From the NCBI RefSeq assembly GCF_002250505.1, contig NZ_NJGY01000001.1, positions 2,871,066 to 2,935,065 of the forward strand: 64,000 nucleotides of DNA. The letters are read 5' to 3'. Positions 35,131 through 45,539 of the stretch are shown here, piece by piece (the first letter of the stretch is position 1; every line of letters starts with the position of its first letter). Position numbers and translations under genes: made by a program. Below the pieces are notes generated by a model that saw only the letters and a list, made by a program, of their open reading frames with translations, had not been told where the DNA came from and did not search any database. The stretch comes from Janthinobacterium sp. PC23-8 (GTDB taxonomy: Bacteria > Pseudomonadota > Gammaproteobacteria > Burkholderiales > Burkholderiaceae_D).

Positions 35131-38100
35131 ATGCACTACTCATTTACTGAGAAGAAACGCATTCGCAAATCATTCGCGAAGCGCGCCAACGTTCACCACG
35201 TTCCGTTCCTGCTGGCGACCCAGCTCGAGTCTTATCATAGTTTCTTGCAAGAGGACGTAGCACCGTCCGGCCGCAAGAACGATGGCCTGCAGTCGGCCTT
35301 CACTTCGATTTTCCCCATCGTGTCGCACAATGGTTTTGCGCGTCTCGAATTCTTGTCGTACGTTCTCGGTGATCCTGCCTTTGACGTCAAAGAATGTCAA
35401 CAGCGTGGCCTGACGTTCGCGTCGCCGCTGCGCGCGAAAGTGCGTCTGGTGATCCTGGACAAGGAATCGCCGACCAAGCCGGTCGTCAAGGAGATGAAGG
35501 AGCAGGAAGTCTACATGGGCGAATTGCCGCTCATGACAACCACCGGTTCGTTCGTGATCAACGGCACCGAGCGGGTTATCGTTTCCCAGCTGCACCGCTC
35601 GCCAGGCGTGTTCTTCGAACACGACCGCGGCAAGACCCACTCGTCGGGCAAACTGCTGTTCTCCGCGCGTATCATTCCTTACCGCGGTTCGTGGCTGGAC
35701 TTCGAGTTCGACCCGAAAGACATCCTGTTCTTCCGCGTCGACCGCCGCCGCAAGATGCCTGTGACGATTTTGCTCAAAGCCATCGGCATGTCGCACGAGC
35801 AGATCCTGGCGAACTTCTTCGTGTTCGACAATTTCAACCTGCGCTCCGAAGGCGCGGAGATGGAATTCGTCGCCGAGCGTCTGCGCGGCGAAGTGGCGCG
35901 TTTCGACATCGTCGACAAGTCGGGCAAGACCCTGGTGCTGAAAGACAAGCGTATCAACGCGAAACACGTGCGTGATATCGAAGCTGCCGGCATCAAGCAC
36001 ATTTCCGTACCGGAAGACTACCTGCTGGGCCGCGTATTGGCGAAGAATATCGTCGATGGCGACACCGGCGAAGTGGTCGCATCGGCCAACGACGAGCTGA
36101 CCGAAGACCTGCTGGGCCGCCTGCGCGACGCCAGCATTTCCGAAATCCAGACCTTGTACACCAACGACCTGGACCAGGGCGCCTACATCTCGCAAACCTT
36201 GCGTATCGACGACACCGCCGACCAGATGGCGGCGAAAGTGGCGATCTACCGCATGATGCGTCCAGGCGAGCCGCCAACGGAAGACTCCGTCGAAGCGCTG
36301 TTCAACGGCCTGTTCTACAACTCGGACCGCTACGACCTGTCGGCCGTGGGCCGCATGAAGTTCAACCGCCGCATTGGCCGCGATGAACTGACCGGCGCCA
36401 TGACCCTGTCGAACGACGACGTGCTGGCCGTGATCAAGATCCTGGTGGAACTGCGCAATGGCCGCGGCGAAGTCGACGATATCGATCACCTGGGTAACCG
36501 TCGCGTACGTTGCGTGGGCGAACTGGCCGAGAATCAATTCCGCGCCGGCCTGGTGCGTGTTGAACGCGCCGTCAAGGAACGCCTCGGCCAGGCCGAAGCG
36601 GACAACCTGATGCCGCACGACCTGATCAACTCGAAGCCGATTTCGGCCGCGATTCGCGAGTTCTTCGGTTCGTCCCAGTTGTCGCAGTTTATGGACCAAA
36701 CCAATCCTCTGTCGGAAATTACCCACAAGCGCCGCGTATCGGCCCTGGGACCCGGCGGTCTGACACGCGAACGCGCCGGCTTTGAAGTGCGCGACGTGCA
36801 TCCGACCCACTACGGCCGCGTCTGCCCGATCGAGACACCGGAAGGTCCGAACATTGGTCTGATCAACTCGCTGGCTCTGTACGCCCGCCTGAATGAATAC
36901 GGCTTCCTGGAAACCCCGTACCGCAAGGTCGAAGGCTCCAAGATCACCGACCAGATCGACTACCTGTCGGCCATCGAAGAAGGCCGCTACATCATCGCCC
37001 AGGCGAATGCGACCATCAGCGATGAAGGCACCTTGTCCGATGAACTGGTTTCGGCACGTGAAGCCGGCGAAACGATCCTGGTGTCGCCAGAGCGCATCCA
37101 GTATATGGACGTGGCGCCAGGCCAGATCGTCTCCGTCGCCGCCTCGCTGATTCCGTTCCTCGAACACGATGATGCAAACCGTGCATTGATGGGCGCCAAC
37201 ATGCAACGCCAGGCCGTGCCTTGCTTGCGTCCTGAAAAAGCGCTGGTCGGTACCGGTATCGAACGCACTGTCGCGGTCGACTCGGGCACCACCGTGCAAG
37301 CGCTGCGTGGCGGTATCGTCGATTACATCGATGCGGGCCGTGTCGTGATTCGCGTCAACGATGACGAAGCGCAAGCTGGTGAAGTGGGCGTCGACATCTA
37401 CAACCTGATCAAGTACACCCGTTCGAACCAGAACACCAACATCAACCAGCGTCCTATCGTGCAAGTGGGCGACCGTGTCGCCAAGCGCGACGTGATCGCC
37501 GACGGCGCATCGACCGACCTCGGTGAATTGGCGCTGGGCCAGAACATGACCGTGGCCTTCATGCCATGGAATGGTCTGAACTTCGAAGATTCGATCCTGA
37601 TCTCGGAAAACGTCGTCAAGGACGACCGCTACACCTCGATTCACATCGAAGAGTTGTCGGTGGTGGCCCGCGACACGAAACTGGGCGCCGAAGAAATCAC
37701 GCGCGACATCTCGAACCTGGCTGAAAACCAGCTGGCTCGCCTGGATGAATCCGGTATCGTCTACATCGGCGCCGAAGTGCAAGCCGGTGATACCCTGGTC
37801 GGTAAAGTGACGCCAAAAGGCGAAACCCAGCTGACCCCGGAAGAGAAGCTGCTGCGCGCGATTTTCGGCGAAAAAGCTTCGGACGTGAAAGATACCTCGC
37901 TGCGCGTGCCTTCGGGCATGATCGGTACCGTGATCGACGTGCAAGTGTTCACCCGCGAAGGCATCGTGCGCGACAAACGCGCCCAGCAGATTATCGATGA
38001 CGAACTGAAACGCTTCCGCCTGGATCTGAACGACCAGATGCGTATCGTGGAAGGCGACGCCTTCCAGCGTCTGGAAAAAATGCTGATCGGCAAAGTTGTC

Positions 38101-39237
38101 AACGGCGGCCCTAAAAAGCTGGCCAAAGGCGCCAAGATCACCAAGGAATACCTGGACGATCTGGACAAATACCACTGGTTCGACATCCGCCCGGCGGACG
38201 ACGATGCGGCGGTAGCGCTCGAAGCGATCAAGGAATCGATCAACGAGAAGCGTCACCAGTTCGACCTGGCCTTCGAAGAGAAGCGCAAGAAGCTGACGCA
38301 AGGCGACGAGCTGCAACCAGGCGTGCAGAAAATGGTCAAGGTTTACCTGGCTGTGAAACGCCGCCTGCAGTCGGGCGACAAGATGGCGGGTCGCCACGGT
38401 AACAAGGGTGTGGTTTCCCGTATTGTTCCTGTGGAAGACATGCCGTACATGGCTGACGGCACGCCAGCGGACGTGGTGCTGAACCCGCTGGGCGTTCCTT
38501 CGCGCATGAACGTCGGTCAGATTCTCGAGACTCACCTGGGCTGGGCTGCCAAGGGTCTGGGTATCCGCATCGGCGAAATGCTCAAGGCGCACACGCAAGC
38601 TGAAGAAATGCGCAAGTACCTGACCGTGATCTACAACGAAAACGGCCGCGCGGAAGATCTGGATAACTTCGACGACGAAGAGATCATGAAGCTGGCGGAA
38701 AACCTGAAAAAAGGTGTGCCATTCGCCACGCCGGTGTTTGACGGCGCCAACGAAGAAGAGATCCGCCGCATGCTGGACCTGGCGTACCCTGACGCGATTG
38801 CCAAGAACCTCGGCATGACCCCGTCGAAAAACCAGGTGACCATGTATGACGGTCGCACCGGTGAAGCGTTCGAGCGCAAGGTCACGGTTGGCGTGATGCA
38901 CATGCTGAAACTGCATCACCTGGTCGATGACAAGATGCATGCGCGTTCGACCGGTCCTTACTCGCTGGTGACGCAGCAGCCGCTGGGTGGTAAAGCCCAG
39001 TTCGGTGGTCAGCGCTTCGGTGAGATGGAAGTGTGGGCACTGGAAGCGTACGGCGCGTCGTATGTCTTGCAAGAGATGCTGACCGTCAAGTCCGATGACG
39101 TGAATGGCCGTACCAAAGTGTACGAGAACCTCGTCAAGGGCGACCACGTGATCGACGCCGGCATGCCGGAATCGTTCAACGTGCTGGTCAAGGAAATCCG
39201 TTCGCTGGGTATCGATATCGACCTCGAACGCAACTGA
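35131..39237 (+). CDS. rpoB: DNA-directed RNA polymerase subunit beta
   Basis: A 1368-aa subunit, complete. The rifampicin region is intact ([20 protein letters not shown] followed by the [12 protein letters not shown] block). The C-terminal clamp helices and the [20 protein letters not shown] motif are present. ATG 35131 is preferred over ATG 35125, as [15 protein letters not shown] matches the family start. No resistance-type change was noticed in the rifampicin cluster. Confidence 0.98.
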   Translation: MHYSFTEKKRIRKSFAKRANVHHVPFLLATQLESYHSFLQEDVAPSGRKNDGLQSAFTSIFPIVSHNGFARLEFLSYVLGDPAFDVKECQQRGLTFASPLRAKVRLVILDKESPTKPVVKEMKEQEVYMGELPLMTTTGSFVINGTERVIVSQLHRSPGVFFEHDRGKTHSSGKLLFSARIIPYRGSWLDFEFDPKDILFFRVDRRRKMPVTILLKAIGMSHEQILANFFVFDNFNLRSEGAEMEFVAERLRGEVARFDIVDKSGKTLVLKDKRINAKHVRDIEAAGIKHISVPEDYLLGRVLAKNIVDGDTGEVVASANDELTEDLLGRLRDASISEIQTLYTNDLDQGAYISQTLRIDDTADQMAAKVAIYRMMRPGEPPTEDSVEALFNGLFYNSDRYDLSAVGRMKFNRRIGRDELTGAMTLSNDDVLAVIKILVELRNGRGEVDDIDHLGNRRVRCVGELAENQFRAGLVRVERAVKERLGQAEADNLMPHDLINSKPISAAIREFFGSSQLSQFMDQTNPLSEITHKRRVSALGPGGLTRERAGFEVRDVHPTHYGRVCPIETPEGPNIGLINSLALYARLNEYGFLETPYRKVEGSKITDQIDYLSAIEEGRYIIAQANATISDEGTLSDELVSAREAGETILVSPERIQYMDVAPGQIVSVAASLIPFLEHDDANRALMGANMQRQAVPCLRPEKALVGTGIERTVAVDSGTTVQALRGGIVDYIDAGRVVIRVNDDEAQAGEVGVDIYNLIKYTRSNQNTNINQRPIVQVGDRVAKRDVIADGASTDLGELALGQNMTVAFMPWNGLNFEDSILISENVVKDDRYTSIHIEELSVVARDTKLGAEEITRDISNLAENQLARLDESGIVYIGAEVQAGDTLVGKVTPKGETQLTPEEKLLRAIFGEKASDVKDTSLRVPSGMIGTVIDVQVFTREGIVRDKRAQQIIDDELKRFRLDLNDQMRIVEGDAFQRLEKMLIGKVVNGGPKKLAKGAKITKEYLDDLDKYHWFDIRPADDDAAVALEAIKESINEKRHQFDLAFEEKRKKLTQGDELQPGVQKMVKVYLAVKRRLQSGDKMAGRHGNKGVVSRIVPVEDMPYMADGTPADVVLNPLGVPSRMNVGQILETHLGWAAKGLGIRIGEMLKAHTQAEEMRKYLTVIYNENGRAEDLDNFDDEEIMKLAENLKKGVPFATPVFDGANEEEIRRMLDLAYPDAIAKNLGMTPSKNQVTMYDGRTGEAFERKVTVGVMHMLKLHHLVDDKMHARSTGPYSLVTQQPLGGKAQFGGQRFGEMEVWALEAYGASYVLQEMLTVKSDDVNGRTKVYENLVKGDHVIDAGMPESFNVLVKEIRSLGIDIDLERN

Positions 39238-39274
39238 ACGACAGCCATCTGTCATTTGGTGTGAGTAGTACAAA

Positions 39275-39299
39275 GCCCGGCTGGGTAACCATGCCGGGC
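39275..39299 (+). other. hairpin between rpoB and rpoC
   Basis: GCCCGGC (39275-39281)/GCCGGGC (39293-39299) with an 11-base loop and no T-run; probably mRNA structure rather than a terminator, as rpoC must be read through. Confidence 0.4.
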
Positions 39300-39346
39300 A
39301 ATGTAGTCTCAGGAATATAGAAATTTAATCACCTCTGGAGTGATAC

Positions 39347-42300
39347 ATGAAAGCACTGCTCGATCTATTCAAGCAAGTACAGACCAACGAGACCTTCGAT
39401 GCAATCAAGATCGGTCTCGCTTCGCCTGAGAAAATCCGTTCGTGGTCCTACGGCGAAGTCAAAAAGCCGGAAACCATCAACTACCGTACCTTCAAGCCTG
39501 AACGCGATGGCCTGTTTTGCGCCAAGATCTTTGGTCCTATCAAGGACTACGAGTGCCTGTGCGGCAAGTACAAGCGCCTGAAACACCGCGGCGTGATCTG
39601 CGAAAAATGCGGCGTCGAAGTCACCCTGGCCAAAGTGCGCCGCGAGCGCATGGGCCATATCGAACTGGCTTCGCCGACCGCCCACATCTGGTTCCTCAAA
39701 TCCCTGCCGTCGCGCCTGGGGATGGTGCTGGACATGACGTTGCGGGACATCGAACGCGTGTTGTACTTTGAAGCCTACGTCGTGACCGATCCCGGCATGA
39801 CTCCGCTGAAAAAGTGCCAGATCATGTCGGAAGACGACTACGCCGCCAAGTACGAAGAGTACGGCGACGACTTCACCGCCTTCATGGGCGCCGAAGGTAT
39901 CCGTGAACTGCTGCGCTCGATCGACATCCACCGCGATGCCGAAACCTTGCGCGTGGAACTGAAGGAATCGAAGTCCGAAGCGAAGATCAAGAAATACGCC
40001 AAGCGCCTGAAAGTGCTGGAAGCGTTCCAGCGTTCGGGCATCAAGCCTGACTGGATGATCATGGAAGTGCTGCCGGTGCTGCCGCCGGAACTGCGCCCAC
40101 TGGTTCCGCTGGACGGTGGCCGTTTCGCGACCTCGGATCTGAACGATCTGTATCGCCGCGTGATCAACCGCAACAACCGCCTGAAACGCCTGATGGAGCT
40201 GCGCGCTCCAGAGATCATCACGCGCAACGAAAAGCGCATGCTGCAGGAAGCGGTCGATTCGCTGCTGGACAACGGCCGTCGCGGCAAAGCGATGACCGGC
40301 GCCAACAAGCGTCCGCTCAAATCGCTGGCAGAAATGATCAAGGGCAAGGGCGGCCGTTTCCGTCAGAACTTGCTGGGCAAACGCGTCGATTACTCCGGTC
40401 GTTCGGTCATCGTGGTGGGCCCGCAATTGAAACTGCATCAGTGCGGCTTGCCGAAACTGATGGCGCTGGAACTGTTCAAGCCGTTCATCTTCAATAAACT
40501 GGAACTGATGGGTCTGGCCACGACCATCAAGGCAGCGAAGAAACTGGTTGAAATTCAAGAGCCAGTGGTGTGGGACATCCTGGAAGACGTGATCCGTGAA
40601 CATCCGATCATGTTGAACCGCGCACCAACCCTGCACCGCCTGGGTATCCAGGCGTTCGAGCCGGTCCTGATCGAAGGCAAGGCCATCCAGTTGCACCCGC
40701 TCGTCTGCGCCGCATTCAACGCCGACTTTGACGGTGACCAGATGGCGGTCCACGTTCCCCTGTCGATCGAAGCGCAGATGGAAGCGCGTACCCTGATGCT
40801 GGCGTCGAACAACATCCTGTTCCCGTCGAACGGCGAACCGTCGATCGTGCCGTCCCAGGATATCGTGCTCGGTCTGTACTATGCCACGCGTGAAGCCATC
40901 AATGCCAAGAATGAAGGCATGATGTTCCCTGACGTGTCGGAAGTGATCCGCGCCTACGACAACAAGGAAGTCGAACTGACGACCCGCGTGACCGTGCGCA
41001 TTACCGAATACCCGAAAAACGCCGAAACCGGCGAATTCGAAAAAACGGTAACCCGCTACGAAACGACGATCGGCCGTGCGATCCTGTCGGAAATCCTGCC
41101 GAAAGGCCTGCCTTTCTCGGTGCTGAACCGCGCGCTGAAAAAGAAAGAAATTTCCAAACTGATCAACACGTCGTTCCGCAAGTGCGGCCTGCGCGCCACC
41201 GTGGTGTTCGCCGACAAACTGATGCAATCGGGTTTCCGCCTGGCGACACGCGCCGGTATCTCGATCTGCGTCGACGACATGCTGGTACCACCGCAAAAAG
41301 TGACCCTGATCGCGACGGCCGAATCGGAAGTCAAGCAGATCGAGCAGCAGTACGCATCGGGTCTGGTGACTGCCGGCGAGCGTTACAACAAGGTCGTCGA
41401 TATCTGGGGCAAGACCTCCGATGAAGTCGGCAAGGCCATGATGGACCAGCTCAAGGTCGAAGACGTGATCCGCCGCGACGGCACCAAGTCGACGCAGGAA
41501 TCGTTCAACGCCATTTACATGATGGCCGACTCCGGCGCGCGCGGTTCCGCAGCCCAGATTCGCCAGTTGGCCGGTATGCGTGGCCTGATGGCCAAACCGG
41601 ATGGTTCGATTATCGAAACGCCGATTACCGCGAACTTCCGCGAAGGCCTGAACGTGTTGCAGTACTTCATTTCGACCCACGGCGCTCGTAAAGGTCTGGC
41701 AGATACGGCACTGAAAACGGCAAACTCCGGTTACCTGACGCGCCGTCTGGTCGACGTGACGCAGGATCTGGTCGTGATCGAAGATGATTGCGGCACCATG
41801 AACGGCGCCCTGATGAAAGCGCTGGTCGAAGGCGGTGAAGTCATCGAGCCATTGCGCGACCGTATCCTCGGCCGCGTGACGGTGCACGATGTCGTCCATC
41901 CTGAATCGCAGGAAACGCTGTACGAAGCCGGCACCCTGATGGACGAAGACATGGTCGAAGAGATCGAGCGTCTGTCGATCGACGAAGTCAAGGTCCGTAC
42001 GCCACTGACGTGCGACACGCGCTTCGGCCTGTGCGCCAAGTGCTATGGCCGCGATCTGGGCCGCGGCATGCTGGTCAACGCCGGTGAAGCCGTCGGCGTG
42101 GTCGCTGCGCAGTCGATCGGTGAGCCGGGTACCCAGCTGACCATGCGTACCTTCCACATTGGTGGTGCGGCGTCGCGTGCGGCAGTGGCATCGTCGGTGG
42201 AAGCGAAATCGAACGGTACCATCCGCTTCACGGCAACCATGCGTTACGTGACGAACGGCAAGGGCGCGCAAATCGTCATTTCCCGTTCCGGCGAAGTGCT

Positions 42301-43594
42301 GATCACCGACGACCATGGCCGTGAGCGTGAGCGTCATAAAGTGCCGTACGGCGCGACCCTGATCGTCAAGGACGGCATGGTCATCAAGGCCGGCACCGCC
42401 CTGGCAACATGGGATCCTTTGACCCGTCCGATCATTACCGAATACGCCGGTCAAGTGCGTTTCGAGAACGTCGAAGAAGGCGTCACCGTGGCCCGTCAGG
42501 TCGACGAAGTGACCGGTCTGTCCACCCTGGTGGCGATCGATGCGAAACGTCGCGGTTCGCTGACCAAGACCCTGCGTCCGCAAGTCAAGCTGATCAACGA
42601 CGCCAACGAAGAAGTCAAGATCGCCGGCACCGAACACTCGGTGGCGATCGGCTTCCAGGTCGGCGCGCTGATCATGGTGAAAGACGGCCAGACGGTATCG
42701 GTGGGTGAAGTGCTGGCACGTATCCCGACCGAATCGCAAAAAACGCGCGATATTACCGGTGGTCTGCCACGCGTGGCCGAGCTGTTCGAAGCCCGTTCCC
42801 CGAAAGACGCCGGCATGCTGGCCGAAGTCACGGGTACGGTTGCGTTCGGCAAGGAAACCAAGGGCAAGCAGCGTCTGGAAATCACGGACATGGACGGCAA
42901 CAAGCACGAGTTCCTCATTACCAAGGACAAGCAAGTGCTGGTGCATGACGGCCAGGTCGTGAACAAGGGCGAGATGATCGTGGACGGCCCGGCCGATCCG
43001 CAAGACATCCTGCGTTTGCTGGGTATCGAAGCGCTGGCGCGTTACATCGTTGACGAAGTGCAAGACGTGTACCGTCTGCAAGGCGTGAAGATCAATGACA
43101 AGCACATCGAAGTGATCGTGCGTCAGATGCTGCGCCGCGTTCAGATCGTCAATGCCGGCGACACCAACTACATCGTTGGCGAGCAGGTGGAACGTTCGGA
43201 ACTGCTGGACGAGAACGATCGCATGGCGCAAGAGAACAAGATTCCTGCGACCTACGAAAACGTCTTGCTGGGTATTACCAAGGCATCGCTGTCGACCGAC
43301 TCCTTCATCTCGGCCGCATCGTTCCAGGAAACCACCCGCGTGCTGACGGAAGCGGCGATCATGGGCAAGCGCGACGGTCTGCGCGGCCTGAAAGAGAACG
43401 TCATCGTCGGCCGCCTGATCCCTGGCGGCACCGGCCTGGCCTTCCACCGCGCACGCAAAGAGAAGGAAGCGTGGGAAGTCGAGGAGCGCCAGGCACTGCT
43501 GCTGGCCGAGAAAGCCTCGATGGCCGGCGAAGCTGCCGAAGCGTTGCAGGACATCGAAACGCAAGCCCAGCATCACCACGGCGACGAAGCGTAA
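39347..43594 (+). CDS. rpoC: DNA-directed RNA polymerase subunit beta'
   Basis: A 1415-aa subunit. The N-terminal zinc ribbon has [20 protein letters not shown]. The active-site NADFDGDQ places the Mg-binding aspartates at 460, 462 and 464, the same numbers as in E. coli. The second zinc site and trigger-loop regions are present ([32 protein letters not shown]). CTCTGGAG precedes the ATG. The last ~50 codons and the terminator are repeated immediately downstream. Confidence 0.98.
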   Translation: MKALLDLFKQVQTNETFDAIKIGLASPEKIRSWSYGEVKKPETINYRTFKPERDGLFCAKIFGPIKDYECLCGKYKRLKHRGVICEKCGVEVTLAKVRRERMGHIELASPTAHIWFLKSLPSRLGMVLDMTLRDIERVLYFEAYVVTDPGMTPLKKCQIMSEDDYAAKYEEYGDDFTAFMGAEGIRELLRSIDIHRDAETLRVELKESKSEAKIKKYAKRLKVLEAFQRSGIKPDWMIMEVLPVLPPELRPLVPLDGGRFATSDLNDLYRRVINRNNRLKRLMELRAPEIITRNEKRMLQEAVDSLLDNGRRGKAMTGANKRPLKSLAEMIKGKGGRFRQNLLGKRVDYSGRSVIVVGPQLKLHQCGLPKLMALELFKPFIFNKLELMGLATTIKAAKKLVEIQEPVVWDILEDVIREHPIMLNRAPTLHRLGIQAFEPVLIEGKAIQLHPLVCAAFNADFDGDQMAVHVPLSIEAQMEARTLMLASNNILFPSNGEPSIVPSQDIVLGLYYATREAINAKNEGMMFPDVSEVIRAYDNKEVELTTRVTVRITEYPKNAETGEFEKTVTRYETTIGRAILSEILPKGLPFSVLNRALKKKEISKLINTSFRKCGLRATVVFADKLMQSGFRLATRAGISICVDDMLVPPQKVTLIATAESEVKQIEQQYASGLVTAGERYNKVVDIWGKTSDEVGKAMMDQLKVEDVIRRDGTKSTQESFNAIYMMADSGARGSAAQIRQLAGMRGLMAKPDGSIIETPITANFREGLNVLQYFISTHGARKGLADTALKTANSGYLTRRLVDVTQDLVVIEDDCGTMNGALMKALVEGGEVIEPLRDRILGRVTVHDVVHPESQETLYEAGTLMDEDMVEEIERLSIDEVKVRTPLTCDTRFGLCAKCYGRDLGRGMLVNAGEAVGVVAAQSIGEPGTQLTMRTFHIGGAASRAAVASSVEAKSNGTIRFTATMRYVTNGKGAQIVISRSGEVLITDDHGRERERHKVPYGATLIVKDGMVIKAGTALATWDPLTRPIITEYAGQVRFENVEEGVTVARQVDEVTGLSTLVAIDAKRRGSLTKTLRPQVKLINDANEEVKIAGTEHSVAIGFQVGALIMVKDGQTVSVGEVLARIPTESQKTRDITGGLPRVAELFEARSPKDAGMLAEVTGTVAFGKETKGKQRLEITDMDGNKHEFLITKDKQVLVHDGQVVNKGEMIVDGPADPQDILRLLGIEALARYIVDEVQDVYRLQGVKINDKHIEVIVRQMLRRVQIVNAGDTNYIVGEQVERSELLDENDRMAQENKIPATYENVLLGITKASLSTDSFISAASFQETTRVLTEAAIMGKRDGLRGLKENVIVGRLIPGGTGLAFHRARKEKEAWEVEERQALLLAEKASMAGEAAEALQDIETQAQHHHGDEA

Positions 43595-43654
43595 TTTTTT
43601 AGCTACTAGCTGACAAGAACGGCACCAGGGAGAAATTCCTGGTGCCGTTTTTTA
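43447..43654 (+). repeat. rpoC 3' end plus terminator (source copy of a tandem repeat)
   Basis: The final ~150 bases of rpoC, its stop and its terminator are duplicated at 43678-43884. Over 43484-43590 and 43716-43822 (107 bases, no gaps) I count four differences. Confidence 0.9.
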
Positions 43655-43655
43655 T
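43618..43655 (+). terminator. rpoC operon terminator
   Basis: A perfect 12-bp stem AACGGCACCAGG (43618-43629)/CCTGGTGCCGTT (43638-43649), 8-base loop, then T6. Confidence 0.93.
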
Positions 43656-43677
43656 TGTTGGCGTTATTGCTATTTCG

Positions 43678-43884
43678 CCGCGCACGCAAAGAGACAGAAG
43701 TAAGGGATGGGCGTAGAGCGCCAGGCACTGCTGCTGGCCGAGAAAGCCTCGATGGCTGGCGAAGCTGCCGAAGCGTTGCAAGACATCGAAACGCAAGCCC
43801 GGCATCACCACAGCGACGAAGCATACCGCCAGCGACTAGCGGACAAGAACGGTACCAGGGAGAAATCTCAGGTGCCGTTTTTTT
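43678..43884 (+). repeat. tandem partial duplicate of the rpoC 3' end and terminator
   Basis: A second copy offset by ~231 bases, starting at CCGCGCACGCAAAGAGA in both. The first ~35 bases are diverged and include an indel, then 107 bases differ at only four positions; the rpoC stop codon is lost in the copy and the spacer to the terminator is altered. In frame it would encode the RpoC tail ([19 protein letters not shown] and onward) fused to unrelated residues up to 43961. No start with a ribosome binding site is evident, so a remnant is more likely than a gene. The gap between rpoC and the next gene (43595-43971) holds nothing else I can name. Confidence 0.88.
43848..43884 (+). terminator. 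duplicated terminator
   Basis: The copy of the rpoC terminator: AACGGTACC pairs with GGTGCCGTT (one G-T pair), followed by T7. The upper part of the stem is weaker than in the original. It may act as a second terminator. Confidence 0.7.
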
Positions 43885-43971
43885 ATGTGTCAGAGCCCAT
43901 CGTGTTGTTGACCTTGATGGCGAGCGCTTTGCCACGCCAATTCCCGGCACGCTTATGCTAAGATCTGGCGC

Positions 43972-44580
43972 ATGATTGCCCACGCCCTGTTCTCTCCCGC
44001 CCAGCAAAAGCTGCTGAGCCTGCTGTTTGTCCGCGTCAACGAAGGTTTTCATCTGAACGAGATCATGCGCCTGACCGGCCTGGGCAGCGCGTCGGCGCAG
44101 CGCGAACTGCGGCGGCTGCATGATGCAGGGCTGATCACGTCCGAGCGCATCGGCAATGTGCGGCGCTTCTGGCCGAACAGGGACAGCCTGGTGTATCCCG
44201 AGCTGAGCAGCCTGGTGCAGAAGACCTTCGGCCTGGTGGGCGTGCTCAGCAGCACGTTGGCGCCGCTGCGTTCCCAGTTGCAGCTGGCCTTCGTGTATGG
44301 CGACACGGCCAGGGGGCAGGACCTGCCCGGCGGCGCCATCGACGTGTTGCTGGTGGCCGAAGTGGCCAACTACGGCGATTTGTTGACTCGTTTGGGGCCG
44401 GCCGAGCGAACCTTGCGCCGCAAAATCAATCCGAATCTGTATACGCTGCTTGACTACCAGCGCCGCCTGCGCGAGGGCCAGCCATTTTTATTGCAAGTGC
44501 TGCAGCAGCCCAAGCTGTTCGTGATCGGCGATGAAACGGATTTGCAGGCAATCTCGGTGCCGGCAGCAAACGGCATGTAA
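43972..44580 (+). CDS. HTH protein with degenerate nucleotidyltransferase-like domain
   Basis: A 202-aa protein. Residues ~8-70 form a winged helix (LNEIMRLTGLGSASAQRELR, then the wing ERIGNVRRFWPN). Residues ~100-185 resemble a MNT/Pol-beta nucleotidyltransferase fold (AFVYGDTARGQDLPGGAIDV), but the usual GS is GD (110-111) and the first Asp of the DxD pair is Ala122, so catalysis is doubtful. Such proteins may act as regulators or as halves of toxin-antitoxin pairs; no HEPN partner gene is adjacent. ATG 43972 has no clear ribosome binding site; a TTGCCA-N19-TATGCT element at 43929-43959 would put the transcript start only a few bases upstream. Confidence 0.75.
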   Translation: MIAHALFSPAQQKLLSLLFVRVNEGFHLNEIMRLTGLGSASAQRELRRLHDAGLITSERIGNVRRFWPNRDSLVYPELSSLVQKTFGLVGVLSSTLAPLRSQLQLAFVYGDTARGQDLPGGAIDVLLVAEVANYGDLLTRLGPAERTLRRKINPNLYTLLDYQRRLREGQPFLLQVLQQPKLFVIGDETDLQAISVPAANGM

Positions 44581-44652
44581 GCGGGGCGTGCGGAGGATGG
44601 TTTCTACGATAGAGTTAACCCAGGCAACATACTCTCTGAGGCGGATGATTGC

Positions 44653-45495
44653 ATGATGAATAAACTACAGGCATTCGGTTTGATTGTTTCCCAGGCGGCG
44701 CGCGGCGAACTGGTGTTTCCCACCAGCGTCAACGCGGCGCTGCAACTGCAACTGGCGCTGGCGGAACCTGATTGCCATATCGATCATGCGATCAAACTGG
44801 TGCTGGCCGAACCGCTGCTGGCGGCGCGCACGGTCGCCCTGGCCAATTCCGCCGTCTACAGCCGCAGCGATGCGCCGCCCGCCACCAGCGTGCGCGCCGC
44901 CGTCATGCGCATGGGTTATCGCAACTTGTATTCGCTGGTGGCGGCGATGGTGGTGCGCCAGTTCGGCAGCAAGATCGTCGATCCGGTGCTGCGGCAAAAA
45001 GCAGCCCAGCTGTGGGAGCATACGGCGCACGTGGCCGCGCTGGCCCATGTGATCGCGCGCCGCGTCACCCATGTCGATGCCGACACGGCCCTGTTCGCCG
45101 GCATCGTGCACGAGGTGGGCGGATTTTATTTGCTGTCGCGCGCCGACGAATTTCCCGGCCTGCTGGACGAAGATGGCGAGCAGTGGATGGAATCGGCCGA
45201 AGAAATCATTTCGCGCGAAGTGATGAAAAAGCTGCTGATACCGCTACCGGTCAGCGAGGCCATCGAAGGCTTGCGCGACGGCTTGCTGGCGATCCCGCCC
45301 GATTCGCTGCTCGACACCTTGCTGCTGGCAAAACAATTGTCGCCGGTGCCGTCGCCGCTGCAAACGACCTTTATTGAAATGCTCACGCCGTCCGACTCCG
45401 TGATCGACTTCATTATCGACAACGAGACCTTGCAAAGCATCCTCGCGGAATCGGGCGAAGAGGTGCGCTCGATGAGCGCGGCGCTGCTGGTATAA
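44653..45495 (+). CDS. HDOD domain protein
   Basis: A 280-aa cytoplasmic protein. The HDOD fold covers about 20-215 (FPTSVNAALQLQLALAEPDC; AARTVALANSAVYSRS; AVMRMGYRNLYSLVAAMVV). HDOD domains are HD-related but mostly non-catalytic and link to c-di-GMP signalling, motility and stress. The HD pair is not intact (ALFAGIVHEVGGF has H-E in place of H-D). ATG 44653 or 44656 is the start. Single gene. Confidence 0.85.
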   Translation: MMNKLQAFGLIVSQAARGELVFPTSVNAALQLQLALAEPDCHIDHAIKLVLAEPLLAARTVALANSAVYSRSDAPPATSVRAAVMRMGYRNLYSLVAAMVVRQFGSKIVDPVLRQKAAQLWEHTAHVAALAHVIARRVTHVDADTALFAGIVHEVGGFYLLSRADEFPGLLDEDGEQWMESAEEIISREVMKKLLIPLPVSEAIEGLRDGLLAIPPDSLLDTLLLAKQLSPVPSPLQTTFIEMLTPSDSVIDFIIDNETLQSILAESGEEVRSMSAALLV

Positions 45496-45504
45496 GCCAC
45501 GCCA

Positions 45505-45527
45505 CGGCAGCCGTGACAAGGCTGCCG
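45505..45527. terminator. hairpin between convergent genes
   Basis: CGGCAGCC/GGCTGCCG, 8-bp stem with a 7-base loop, between the HDOD and DUF885 stops. There is no T-run on either side. Confidence 0.45.
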
Positions 45528-45539
45528 CCGTTGCTCCGC

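Noticed and set aside
35170..39273. A continuous antisense open frame of over 1300 codons opposite rpoB.
   Set aside because: It mirrors the high-GC codon pattern of rpoB, has His/Arg/Gln-rich composition with no domain, and no ribosome binding site. The same applies to the long antisense frames opposite rpoC, ndvB and tuf.
43707..43961. An 84-codon frame within the duplicated rpoC tail as a possible gene.
   Set aside because: It is the RpoC C-terminus read in frame and then unrelated residues past the second terminator, without a ribosome binding site; listed as a repeat instead.
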